Assembly (NCBI GenBank): GCA_963930775.1
Contig: OZ005707.1
Location: 1,116,001 to 1,180,000 of the forward strand
Direction of reading: 5' to 3'
From: Cliona cf. orientalis
Lineage: Eukaryota > Porifera > Demospongiae > Clionaida > Clionaidae
DNA length: 64,000 nt
Every line of letters begins with the position of its first letter. Position 1 is the stretch's first letter. The notes below the pieces were generated by a model, which was given only the letters and a program-made list of their open reading frames with translations, was not told the DNA's origin and did not search any database. Positions 1 to 26,500 of the stretch are shown piece after piece. The position numbers and the translations under genes were made by a program.

Positions 1-595
1 CTTTTTTAGCTTGCGTTCTATTAGTATAAACACGGTACCTTTAATTGGGACATTGTCGGTAATAAAAACATTTCGGGAAAGTTCCCTGAACTAATTACCG
101 AGGATATTTTCCTTAACTTAATCAGGATACTAGAGTTGATATCAAGCAATGCTAATTTGTTTGCATGCACGCCACACTGCCATGCCAATTAATTAACATT
201 CCTCTTCCGGTTGCTATGGCACTCGGTGATGTAAACACAAGGAAGGCTATTGATCGGTACACGTACACACATACAACACGACAAGACAAGACATGACATA
301 ACATACACATGCACACTGCTGTTATCGGAACAATTAACACACACACACACACATGTACAGCACACTCACACACACATACTGTGGAACCCCTCTATTCTGG
401 AAACCATTGGGACAGCTTAAAGTGTCCTGATTAATTATTAACAGAGGAGGTATCCTCATTTCAGGGATAAGTTTTGTACACTGTTCTATGTAGCTGGGGC
501 CATGGGTGGTGTCCTGATTAAGGGAGATGTCCTCATTTCAGGGGTGTCCTTATAGAGGGGTTCCACTATACAAACACACACACATACGTCCTTAC
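1..595. other. Left edge: intron of the SRCR gene with a MITE-like insertion
   Basis: This stretch lies after the last SRCR exon I can place (donor gtaagg read on the minus strand at 590-595). It holds CA/TG-rich microsatellite sequence around 300-375 and the inverted-repeat element at 379-568. I see no further exon; the remaining exons of the SRCR gene should lie to the left of the window. Confidence 0.5.
379..568. mobile_element. Short inverted-repeat element (MITE-like), TA target duplication
   Basis: The left end (379-396, after TA) and the right end read on the other strand share GTGGAACCCCTCTAT as a terminal inverted repeat. TA dinucleotides flank both ends (377-378 and 569-570), as expected for Tc1/mariner-type insertions. 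The 190-base interior has no ORF and contains two related segments (GTCCTGATTAA followed by TCCTCATTTCAGGG). Fragments with the same end sequence recur near 2732-2760, 31429-31453 and 33186-33205. Confidence 0.6.
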
Positions 596-15360
<14,765 letters not shown>

Positions 15361-15715
15361 TAGAAAACGATATTCACCACTTATTTGATGCGAGACGAAC
15401 AATACTCCGACTTTTTATGGCACCGGTCATTAAAAACTGCTGATTCAGCAGTAGTTGGTTTGACCCTTGACCGCGAGTCTGGCGCCGCGCGCTACTATAC
15501 TTTATGCGCATGCGCGTCACTGCTTAGCTCCTTTGGAATGAGGAGTAATTTTATGTGCTTGGTACATCACTTCACAGAACTATAATTATAAATAAGCCAG
15601 TTTTTCCTCAGTTGCCACTGAAACACGTTTATAACTAGATCCAGAGCGAAAAGTCCAGCAAAGTGCTAAACTGTGCCATCTAGCTAGGTAGTGTTCCATA
15701 TCAAATCAAACAGCT
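15361..15715. promoter_or_regulatory. Shared divergent promoter region of the SRCR gene and gene A
   Basis: Only 355 bases separate the start codon of the SRCR gene (minus, 15358-15360) from that of gene A (plus, 15716), so both promoters must lie here. A TATA-like TATAAATA occurs at about 15587-15594 on the plus strand, some 125 bases before the gene A start. A TATA-like CATAAAAAG lies at about 15410-15418 reading towards the SRCR gene. A more GC-rich patch with CGCGCG and GCATGCGC words lies at about 15480-15515. Core promoter assignments are inference. Confidence 0.45.
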
Positions 15716-18700
15716 ATGAGCTACCTCCCCAGACTAGCATTGTTAGTGCTAGCTGCCCTTTTCAGTGGACAAGTACAAGCACAGGCACCTCCTTTTGATC
15801 AACTAGAGCCTCAGGCTCAAATTATTGCCTCGGATGATCCTTGTGCAACTGATCTCGGGGTTGCTTCACCTTCAGACAACCTCTCCTGTGAATTTATACC
15901 ACCAGGTGGTGGCACCTTCTGCTACCCCAGAGACGAACTTTGCAATATGAATCCAATTTGCCTTACTGGCTCCGATGAGGGTGCCAATATTGCTGCTTTA
16001 GATTGTAAGTTTTGCATGCAAATAATAATAAAACTATTGTTTAGGAATGGGTATTATTCTGTGGTTGCATATCAGGTACAGGAGAACGAGCCGGGACAAA
16101 TGTTCCAGTTTTTGAGTGTACTTCTGGAGAGAATGTTCTTTTGGAACAGCTTTGTGATGGTATTAATCATTGTAGTGCTGGAGACGATGAAGTTACTCCA
16201 CTTTGCGAGAGTAAGCTATTATTATGGGAATGCAGATCCATAATACTCTTGCATGACTGTATAATAATTATGTGTACCTTTGCAGATAAGTGCAGATATC
16301 CCTATTATGGTGGCTGTCCCTTCACCAGGGAATGTCTTACCTCTGCTTTGGATGTTGGCTGTCCAAATTGCCTTGCTGGCTTCGTTGAAAGTCCCAATAA
16401 TCCTGGTGGACAATGCTTTGGTGAGTTCTAAACTCAGGCTAATTGCAAGATAACTAGGGCCACGTAGTCAATACATGATCTGTTGAGCCTAGAATCTGCT
16501 ACAGATAATAGTTGCATTATTAATTTTAGGGCAAGAAGAGAGGTAATTAATTACCAAGCCTGTAAGAACTCTCTTTAGAGTGCCATATAAGTGCATCATA
16601 CTAGCTACCACTTGGCATACTAAATATGTCGGGCATATGAACTTTTGGATTTTTACATAGTCAACTACTTAGATTTAGCTTTATTATGAAAGGATCATAA
16701 TTATGTGCATGTGCATGGCTGAATCATTCACAACTTATTGTAGTATTGTATTATAATAAAATAATAACTTTACTTGATGTGCAGCTCTCATCGATATTGC
16801 TCTTGAGTTTGACATCTACAACACTGCTGAGGGACTGGGATTTGTTGAAGTGTGTGCAGTGGTTGTTGGTAGAAGTGTAGAGCCCAATGCATTTGCACCG
16901 GTCACTGCTCAACTTGATACATCACCAGGAACAGCTACTGCCGGTAAGAATAGACTGTCAGCTGAAAAGCTGTTGATCATGGTATGACTTCATTTAACTG
17001 CATGCAGCTGATTTTGAGCTCGAGAACCCTCCAGCTTCCCTCACTTTCACTAACACACAGTCAAGGGATTGTGCAAATATTCTAATCTTTGATGACAATG
17101 AAAACGAGCCTACTGAGGCTTTCACTGTGATTCTGAGTTCAACTAACTTTCGAGTGAACATTGTAACAGATCGAGAGACTGCTCAAGTGTTCATTGCAGA
17201 TAATGGTAATATCACTATCATGTTGATACAGCCCTTGAAGTTGATGCTATGAAATTTGCTTTACTTACAGAGGTTCTCTTTGAATTCACCCAAAACACAT
17301 ACATTGGTTTGGAGAGTGCTCCTGGTATTCCGTTTGCCATTCGAGTGGCACAAGAAAGTGCTGTCCTCACTGAGTCAGTGACAGTGACAGTCACTTCTGG
17401 ATCTGGATCAGCAATTGGTATGAGGATATCATCAACTGAGTTAGCGCCTAATAATTATTATTGATTATCCCTTGTTACGATTTGCAGCAACTGTTGATTA
17501 CACCCCAGTTATAGTACAGCTCACCTTTCCTGCTGGGAGTGGACCTTTGACAACCCTTGAAGGACTTCTAAATCCCATTGAGGATACTCGTGTGGAGCCA
17601 AATGAAAATGTCCAGCTTACCGCTATAATTACTGCGGGGACTGGAGCTTTCACACTTAATGGAGACACAGCCACTGTTGTCATTCAGGATAATGACTGTA
17701 CGAAGTTTGCAGCTATTATCACTGAAATAAAATTAATTAACATAGTTGTTGTTATTTACAGTCCTTACAATCGGATTTGAGCCGACCACATACCAAGTCA
17801 CTGAGGCAATGGGTGTAATTCAAGTATGCTTTGAAGTGGAAGAGGACAATGTACTGGACATAGCAGGAGTGGCAAGACTGAACACAGTGTCGGGATCTGC
17901 TATTGGTACGATACAGTTCAATCCACACTATTATCCAATATCATTCTCTTTTTATCTTCTTAGCCTTAGTTGATTTCACACCTCTCAACAATGTGGATTC
18001 CGAAGTAGCTCTCCCCATTGGCACTAGCCTGGGAAATCAATTCTGTACAGACATTGAAATTCTACAAGATGGAGTACCAGAGAATCTTGAAAGCTTTACA
18101 GTCGAGCTTACGAGCGATTCACCCGCATTTGTCATTGTGAATCCAGCTACAAATATGGCCACAGTCAATATACTTGGAGATTGTAAGGCTAACAAGTCAC
18201 AAAACGTAACTCTATAGCACAATGTCATTGACGTTTTCTATTTTAATAGTGATTCAATTTCAATTCTCTGAAGTCACCTACGACGTCAGTGAAGGAGATA
18301 TGTTTGCTCAGGTGTGCCTTGATTTGATCTCTGGTGTACTTGCTGCCGACACTCCCTTTACGATTACACCTCAGATTGGCACAGCTGGAGGTAGAAAAAC
18401 TCAATGATCATACCACTACATAACTATTGATCAAATTTAATAGCTACACTACTCTTTCCAATATCTTCATACAGATATGGATTTCACAAACGTAGCTCTG
18501 CCCACTCTCTTCCCAGCGGGGTCATCCGTTGGGGAGAGGAGGTGCGTTAACATTCCTCTCAACGACGATACTCTAGTTGAAGTTCCAGAGTCTTTCTCCG
18601 TTTCTGCTGATTCAAATGATCCAAATGTTTTGTTTACACCAGGACGTGATACGGCCACAGTCACCATCACAGATAATGACAGTAAGAAAAGTTGTTGATT

Positions 18701-18927
18701 GACACTCACAGAAAGATTATTAATCCATTTCTTCTGTCCATTCCAGTTGCCCAGTTCCGATACAGTCAGACTACCTACGTCGTTGGAGAGTCCAATGGCC
18801 CGGCTGTGCCAGCTATTGAGTTGGTGTTTGGTACACTCACCTTTGACATCGACGTCGACGTAGCCACAGTCGCAGGAGGATCAGCAACAGGTATGTAGTA
18901 ACTCTATCATTTAGTATGATTATTTCA

Positions 18928-18979
<52 letters not shown>

Positions 18980-21900
18980 GCTGGTGATGATTACGTAGCC
19001 ATCCCTACTCAGAGGCTCACTTTCCCAGCTGGGTCATCACCAAATGCTCAGATGCCCTTCAATATTCAGATCTTTCCTGATGTCCTGGTCGAGGGAGATG
19101 AGACAGTCAACCTCATGGCTAACTCTCCCTCCAACTTTGCAATTGTCGACCCTGACTCAGCAACTCTGGTGATTGATGATGACGATTGTAAGTATATTAT
19201 ACTTTAATTAATAATAATATTATTATTGTTTTTTGTTTCTATAGTGCTTGTGCTTCGATTGGAGCAAGTAAACTATCAAGTTCTTGAACCTATTCCCGGC
19301 TTTATTGAGGTGTGCTATCTAGTAGAGGATGGTGAATTGGCCATAAATCTCATCCCAGCTCTGAGGATGTTCACTACCGATGGGACAGCTACTGCTCTCC
19401 CAGGTACATATACATCATAGAGAGGAGTGTGCATAATATAATATATATTATATCTAGCTACTTCTAGAATATTATATTATCATTATGGACCACCTCTCTA
19501 TCTCACTAAACACGTACAGAGACTGAGATTTATCTTTCTAGGTCCTATTCCTAACTAGTACCGGTATTCAGTGTTGCATACTCACTGAGAGTGGATACGC
19601 TGCTATAATATTATATCACTCTATGACACTTACTCCATATTATATTATAGCACCAGGTGATTACAATGGAATTGATATGAACATCAATCTCAATGTCGGG
19701 GTCGGTCAGCCAGGCCTTACGAGGTTTTGTCAAAATATCATCATCAATGATGACCAACTAGCAGAAGGAGATGAATTCTTCACTGTCAGTCTAACCAGTC
19801 TCAATTCTCTGGTTACGATCAATCCACTGTTCAGCTCAGCCCAGGTTCAAATTTTGGACGAGGACAGTAAGTTAAGACTCTAGAGTAGGCAGAGGGGGAG
19901 AGGGAAGGAGGGAGGGAACGATATAGCTGCCCTCCCCCCTCCCCCCCCCCCCCCACCCACACACACACACTGCATCACATCGGACCACTTGATGAATTAA
20001 TTAATATTATCGATGATTAATTAAATAGATATTGAATTTGAATTTGATGAGCTGATATATGACACGACTGAGGGTGGTGTTGCCATGGTGATGGTCTGTG
20101 TCAATCTCGTCAGTGGAACGCTTGTATTAAGGGAAGTCCAGGTCGACGTTCAGCCTAAACCCTATGACCCAGCCTTGGATTCAGCAGAACGTAAGCTACT
20201 TCGTAAAATGCATAGCTAGCAGTACAATTAAAGATACTGTAATTATTCTCTATAGTAGTAATTGTACGGTAGTCTTGTGAAAGCGGCTGATTCTCGAATC
20301 ACATGCATACGCATGGTTCAGAGTAATATTATTCTTGATCCCAATGCTATGTACATGTTATTATGATACAGCTATTCTTGACTATGCTGCATTCTCGGCA
20401 CCTCTGATCTTCCCAATAAATGCAATCCCTGGACAGCAGGAGTGCTTCAACATCCAGCCATTTATCGTTGATGATCTCTTTGTGGAGAACCCAGAGAGTT
20501 TCAGGATAATGCTGTCGTCGCCCGATGCTACTGCTCAATTCATAGCTGGAAGAGACTGTGCAACAATAAACATTGCCGATAATGATCGTAGGTTTCTAGT
20601 AAATTGTAACTACAAGCAGGTACTACACTCACAATTATGAGGATGTCCCTGATAATTAAATTACATGATTCATCATTACAAGATTAATATTACTATTAAG
20701 TGTCCAAGATATATGTAGCTAAAGAAGATAGGATATGGCATTCAAATTTCATCCCATCATTCCATTAATTTTATCGCAGAGGTGATCATTGTGTTTGTGC
20801 CTCCCCCCGGTCTTGGTGTGCCAAGCTATACTACACCAGAGAACACACCCACTGGATCCCAGGAGATCTGTGTTGTGATCCAAGGTGCACCGGCAAACGT
20901 CCTCCAGCGACCAGTCACCGTTAATCTTGTCAGTTCTGATGGCCAACTTGGTGTCAATGGAGCTCAGAGTAAGCTTTTGGCTCAAACTATATACAGTAGC
21001 TAATGAAGGCTGAGTCATCACATTTATTAATTATTCGTTTATTATTATTTTGAGTGCAGGTCCTGGTGACTATGGTGCTATCAACGCACCAATCATCTTC
21101 AATCCGGGACAAGAGGGTCAACAAATGTGCCGAGAGATTCCCATCTTTGATGACATCATCTGTGAAGCAGATGAGGTGTTTAACATTTTCCTCCAATCAA
21201 ATGATCCTGCTGTCAATCTTATCCAACCAGCCGGGACAGTCACCATTATCGACAATGACGGTAAGAATAGCAAATTCATACAAGAAAGGATGGCTTAGAC
21301 ACTAATAGTGTAGTCCCTATTATTAGTCCACTCATAGTATAGAATTAGACTCAGTCACACCACAGTATATTACTCAGGTATATTATTATAATAGTCTAAG
21401 GCTAAGCATGAGACCACTGTCTATGGGCTAATACACACTTCCTCTGTACACTGCTTAGAGTAATGTTAACTTTAGTTGTACCCTACAATATTATTATAAT
21501 AATTATAAGCACCGCTCCACTCCTTGCAGTTGCTAGCGTCTCTGCCGACCAGACTGAATACTGGGTCAATGAGCAAGAGGATCTCTGGATCACTCTCCAC
21601 CTTGATGGACAGAAGGGAGAAGGTCGTGAGTGTGTGGTATCTGTCATGACCGTTGACGGAACTGCAACTGGTGAGCACTTTAGAAATCTATTTGTTGATA
21701 CAACTTAATCACATCTATGACTGTTTCTATAGATGGCGAGGACTATGTAGGCATTGCTGGCACCTATGTATTCAACAGCACTACGTTCACTCAAAGAATT
21801 CAGGTTGACATTATCAACGAGAGGCGCTGCGAAGGAGATGAAACTTTTCACATCTACCTCAACACCGATAGCCCAGGCTGCCAGGTGGCCACACCTGAGC

Positions 21901-22786
21901 TCTACGTCACCATCCACGACGATGAGATAGGGGGAATGGGAGACGATCCTCACTTCAGTATCTACCTACCCTCGGGAGAGATGCTCTGCTACACTGTACA
22001 GGGAGAGCACGGTTTTGCCTTCAACCTCATCAGCAACAAGCAGCTCATCATGAATGCCAAGTTTGTACCGGACGCTCGCAGAGAAGAGGTGACCTGGCTG
22101 GGCTCCATGGGCATCATCATCCAGAACAGCAACTACGGTGGCTCAAACGATACCAGGCTCAGGTTTGAAGCACAGGAGAAGAGCCTCTACATCAACGATA
22201 AGGTCACCCTCAGTGCCAAGAATGTGGAGAAGCTGACCTTCTCCAATGGGAAGATGACAATCTCTGAAGCCGCACCAATGGAGGGCTTCCACTATCCATC
22301 ACTGCTCATTGACCTGCAGGATGTGGAAGTCAGCTTCACTATCAAGTACACCAACCAGCACTTGGACATGTTCTGGCACAGTACGGGAAAGAAGGTCACA
22401 AACTCACATGGAATTATTGGTGAGTCAGCACAATACAATTATCTTTACAAAGTTAGAAGCTGGGTAGCATTGAATAATTATTCTGCTTCATGGTAATTAG
22501 GGTCCAGATGTGCTATATATGACTATTATCATTCTGCATAGGTCAATTCTTCCGTAAGGGCGTTGAGGTGGACAAAGTTAGAAAGATCCTGATCATGCCA
22601 GACAAGGAGCCTGTTCCTGTGATGCGTCGTCCTGTGTGGAGCTTCATGGAGAGAGAGACTCGTGATGACCAGCTCTGCTGGACTGCCATGAACCCTGGCT
22701 ACCAAGGAGAGGGGCTCATCGATGGAACCTACCTCGACTATCTCGTCGATGATGTCATGTCCACAGATTTCAAATTCAAGCAGTGA
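15716..22786 (+). CDS. Gene A: secreted LDLa / Calx-beta(x9) / ITIH C-terminal domain protein
   Basis: Twenty-two exons join into one frame of 1,516 residues: 15716-16004, 16076-16210, 16286-16420, 16785-16943, 17008-17205, 17271-17417, 17488-17697, 17762-17905, 17964-18182, 18250-18390, 18475-18681, 18747-18890, 18981-19187, 19245-19403, 19651-19866, 20029-20190, 20372-20587, 20780-20968, 21060-21260, 21530-21670, 21733-22419, 22542-22786. All introns are phase 1. A signal peptide (about residues 1-22) is followed by two LDL-receptor A-like modules (about 58-141), a six-Cys module (142-186) and nine Calx-beta domains (187-1276), each split over two exons and often ending in DND/DDD. The C-terminal 240 residues match ITI_HC_C: GDDPHF at about 1278, HGIIGQFF, and CW plus GEGLIDG near the end. 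Calx-beta domains usually bind calcium and mediate adhesion. No membrane segment is seen, so a secreted matrix or aggregation role is inferred. Paralogous to the genes at 23546 and 45687. Confidence 0.85.
16421..16784. other. Gene A intron 3
   Basis: A 364-base AT-rich intron between the Cys-rich module and the first Calx-beta domain. Nothing besides splice signals was recognised. Confidence 0.6.
18931..18976. repeat. (CT)n microsatellite at a splice acceptor
   Basis: About 23 CT units lie directly before the TGCAG acceptor at 18976-18980 and form the polypyrimidine tract of gene A exon 13. Confidence 0.9.
22581..22775 (+). repeat. Near-identical last-exon tract, copy in gene A
   Basis: Bases 22581-22775 match 26594-26788 of gene B with one difference (22765 A versus G). 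The first 147 bases also match gene C (45761-45907, minus strand) without difference. The tract encodes the ITI_HC_C end from KILIMPDKEP to the GEGLIDG motif. Sequence just outside it differs between the genes. Confidence 0.95.
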
Positions 22787-23545
22787 CAAATTTTTTAGCA
22801 CACAATTTTTAATATCATTGTTTATAGTGGCATATATACTGTAGGATAGCCGCTGTGCATTATATTAATATTTGTAACATTTATATGTTGTATCTTTCAG
22901 TTCAGTTGATAAAAATTTACTATTATAAGCCAGGCCAGAATGACCAAGTTTACAATAAAATTAATTACCGAATCAAGTCAGCCTGAGGCTACATACCATA
23001 CATAATTTTTTCCTTCAGTATCACTTATATGATTGAATACATTAATTTAATTAATATAGGTTCCTATGTATTACGTACGTAATCGTTGTTTATTATACTG
23101 TGTAACATAAGCTAAGACCTCAATGTATGCTGTCCTCGATTGCGTATCCTGACACAATATGAATTAAGCTCTATGATCAGTTTTCCGGTATCCACATGAC
23201 AGAGAAGATCACTTGTTTCCAAGCACAAATTATAACCGTTTAACAGGCATGCATGTGCTATAATATAGTTATACAGGTAACTCAATAGAATGTACCACGC
23301 ACAGAGTGGCAGCAACCAACGGTGAAATATCAGCATAGCATACCTCAGTAACTACCTACCAGTTGAATACCAGCATACCAGAGATTGCAATTGAATGATC
23401 ATACCATGCCATGGAGGAAGTGCTGCATACTAAGTAGCATTGTCGAGTGAATAGTGGTAGTTGCGGTGACTATAGTAAGTACCACAGTCGATCTGTGGTT
23501 AAAGTAGTCAGGACTTGTCATTTCAACGTCTGACGTGTTCGAAGA
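22787..23545. other. Intergenic region between genes A and B
   Basis: This AT-rich region contains the 3' UTR of gene A and the promoter of gene B. An AATAAA-type signal occurs at about 22954 (ACAATAAAATT), some 170 bases after the stop. No ORF of interest or RNA gene is visible. Confidence 0.55.
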
Positions 23546-26500
23546 ATGCGCTATCTAGCCACTGTGATTGGTCTGCTGGTTGTCTTCAGCACGGCAAGAG
23601 CCCAGGTAAGCAAAGTGACCAAAAACAGTTTTGATTCAATAGGTACAGTAGCTAGCCACAAATAGAGTATTATTATGAAGCAATTTCTCTGTACCCTCAG
23701 CAATAATATTAACAATAATTAATAATGTTCGATTATTAATTTTATAGAGTCGCCAGAAGGCAAAATGATCATGTTTTCTTGATTTAATCAGTTACTGTAT
23801 ATTCTTGCAGGTGAGTGTGGCACTGCAACTAGATTCATACAGATTCTCTGAGAACGACCTTGGGGCGGAAGTTTGTCTTCTGGTGCAGAGTGGAGTTGTT
23901 CAGATTGGACAAACTTTCAGAGCAGGATATGGCTCCTTTGGTGTATCTGCAAGTGAGTCAATAGTAACAGTTACTATAGTATGTACAGTAATAGCAGTTC
24001 AGACCATTGAGTCATTCTATATAGCTGACAGTGTATAGCTAGCTCTGCTACCTCCAGGCCCTCACTTGAATTAGCTAAACTTATTGAATAATTTTATAGC
24101 CTACTATGCACACCGTCACACTCACTCACACTCACACATACACACGTGCACGCACACACACATGCAACATTGTCATAACAGCGGCTTTCATAGACTACAA
24201 TCTCCCTGATGGCGATGTGACTGTGAACAGTAACAACCAATTTAACCCACTCTGTGTTCCGATCCCTATCATCAATGACAATATCCCAGAGTCCGAGGAA
24301 TGCTTCACTATCTTTTTCTTCGATGCGGACAATGATCCACAATTTGATGTCATTGAGCCGGACCAGGCCATGGTCTGTATCGTCGATGATGACTCTGGTG
24401 CTACACGTAAGCATGAAATGTCTGGAGTACTGTCGAGCATAAAAGTGCATGCATGATAATAATATAGTTGAGCTTGGTTGGTAACTAATAGTCCATTATA
24501 AAATATTATCCCATCATATTAGATGAGATACTGAATTCCTATGTATTTTACCATATTAAAGCTAAAGGCCAAGGTTACCAAACAGTGTATGATTGATACT
24601 CCTGACTACCTTAATTATAGCAGATATGCATAATAATATTATATTATTACTTCAATGTACAGCTGCTACTATTGGATTCAGTGTCTCTGCCATCGCTGTA
24701 ACCGAAGGCTCCCCAGCCACTGCCTGTGCTCAGGTAATGAACGGCCAGCAACTCGACAGAGATATAGTCTTCACCATGGCAACAGCAGACGGTTCAGCTT
24801 TGGCCGGTGAAGACTACACCCTCTTGAATGCCGAGCTTTCCTTCAATCCTACCAACGACCAGCAAGTGCTCTGTATGAACATCGCCACTGCTGATAATAG
24901 GTCAATTGAAGGAAACGAAATCTTTTTTGTTGATATTACAACGAGTGCTGCTCAAGTGAGTGTGAATCCTAGCAGGCTTACGGTCACCATCATAGACACT
25001 GATGTTCTCCCACCAGGTATGTTTGTTTATAGAATTCTCCCACCCCTCTCAAGCTCATAACAATTATTCCATTATTATGACATACACAAATAATAATAAA
25101 ATTATTATAGCTACACATTCACACACACCCCCACTTACTCACTGTGCCACAATGCATACAGACCTACTGTACACTTTATAGCCTTTTCTCTTTTCAACAG
25201 ATCCTTGTAATCCCAGCCCTTGTGATCCAAATGCCTCATGTACACCATCTGGTGGCCAACCAACATGCACATGTAACAGCGGCTTCATTGGCAATGGATT
25301 TACATGTAGTAAGTGGACTTTGTATTGATATTTCGACAGCCAATTATTATTATTATTAAATTTTAAACTATTGCAGTGCAAATGGGAGGGGGAGATGATC
25401 CTCACTTCAGCATAGTCCTCCCGTCCGGCCGACTGCTCTGTTTCACAGTCCAGGGAGAACACGGCTTTGCCTTCAACCTCATCAGCAACGAACACCTCCA
25501 CATGAACGCTATCTTCGTACCTGACTCTCAGCGAGAAGAGGTCACATGGATGGGATCCCTGGGAATAATAGTTCACTACGCCACCAATGGCTACCAGGGA
25601 AGCAACAAAACCAGCCTGAGATTTGAGGCAAAAGACGATAAAATTCACATTGGGGATAAGGTCACCCTCGATGCACGCGGCATACACTCTCTTGTGTTCA
25701 GAAATAACAAAATGTTCATCACAGAGGCTGAGAGTGGGAAGAAAATAGTGTACCCTTCCGTGACTGTGAATATGGACGACGTAGGCCTGCATTTTACGAT
25801 CAGATTTGTGGGAGAACACTTGGATATCTACTGGGATGATGTCGCTGCTCAGTCTCCAGAGGCCAGTGGACTCATAGGTATGACATTGTGCATTAAGGTA
25901 CTCGTGGCATGTGACGCTAATCTTCTAGGAAGGAATTTTTTGATACCAATTCTGGGAAATCTATACATTCCAAGCCATAGTGAATGCACACAACAGCCAT
26001 ACAATCCTCCCATTATCTTGACTTAATCACCAGGTGGCATGAAGGTTTTTGTTCAACTGCAAAAATCAATTAAAATTAATTATCCCCGTGGGAAGGTCTC
26101 ACACATGCACCAATACATTTTAGTCCTAGCTTGCCAGTGCACAGCAACCATCAACTAGGGCTGAAAATTTAATAATTGCAACTCTAACAATCTATAATTA
26201 TTACCTGCTCGAGACATTGTTATGTACAGCTGAGTATACATGTAAACATTAGTCGATAGATAAATCCTGTGAATGTCATGAAGTCATGCAGAAGGGCTGA
26301 ACCATAGTGGGCTAACCCACAAAATTAATGTTGAATTAGCCCCCCGAATCTTGAAAGTATGTTTAAAATGTGTCTCATGAGCTGCAGAAAATTCACATTT
26401 CTGAAAAATTCAGTAACTTGGTAGAGTACAATGTATGGTTTTTAGTCCATTTTTGGGCTTTTTAGACAATTCCCCGCATTTAATTTGGGGGTTAGCCCAC

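Noticed and set aside
21940-22786. Reading the C-terminal domain of genes A, B and C as a von Willebrand D domain
   Set aside because: GDDPHF alone would allow VWD, but the cysteine pattern of VWD is missing and the later GQFF, Cys-Trp and GEGLIDG motifs fit ITI_HC_C better. VWD remains the main alternative.
25139-25819. A 226-codon minus-strand ORF
   Set aside because: It is antisense to the EGF and ITI_HC_C exons of gene B, which have splice signals and family matches on the plus strand.
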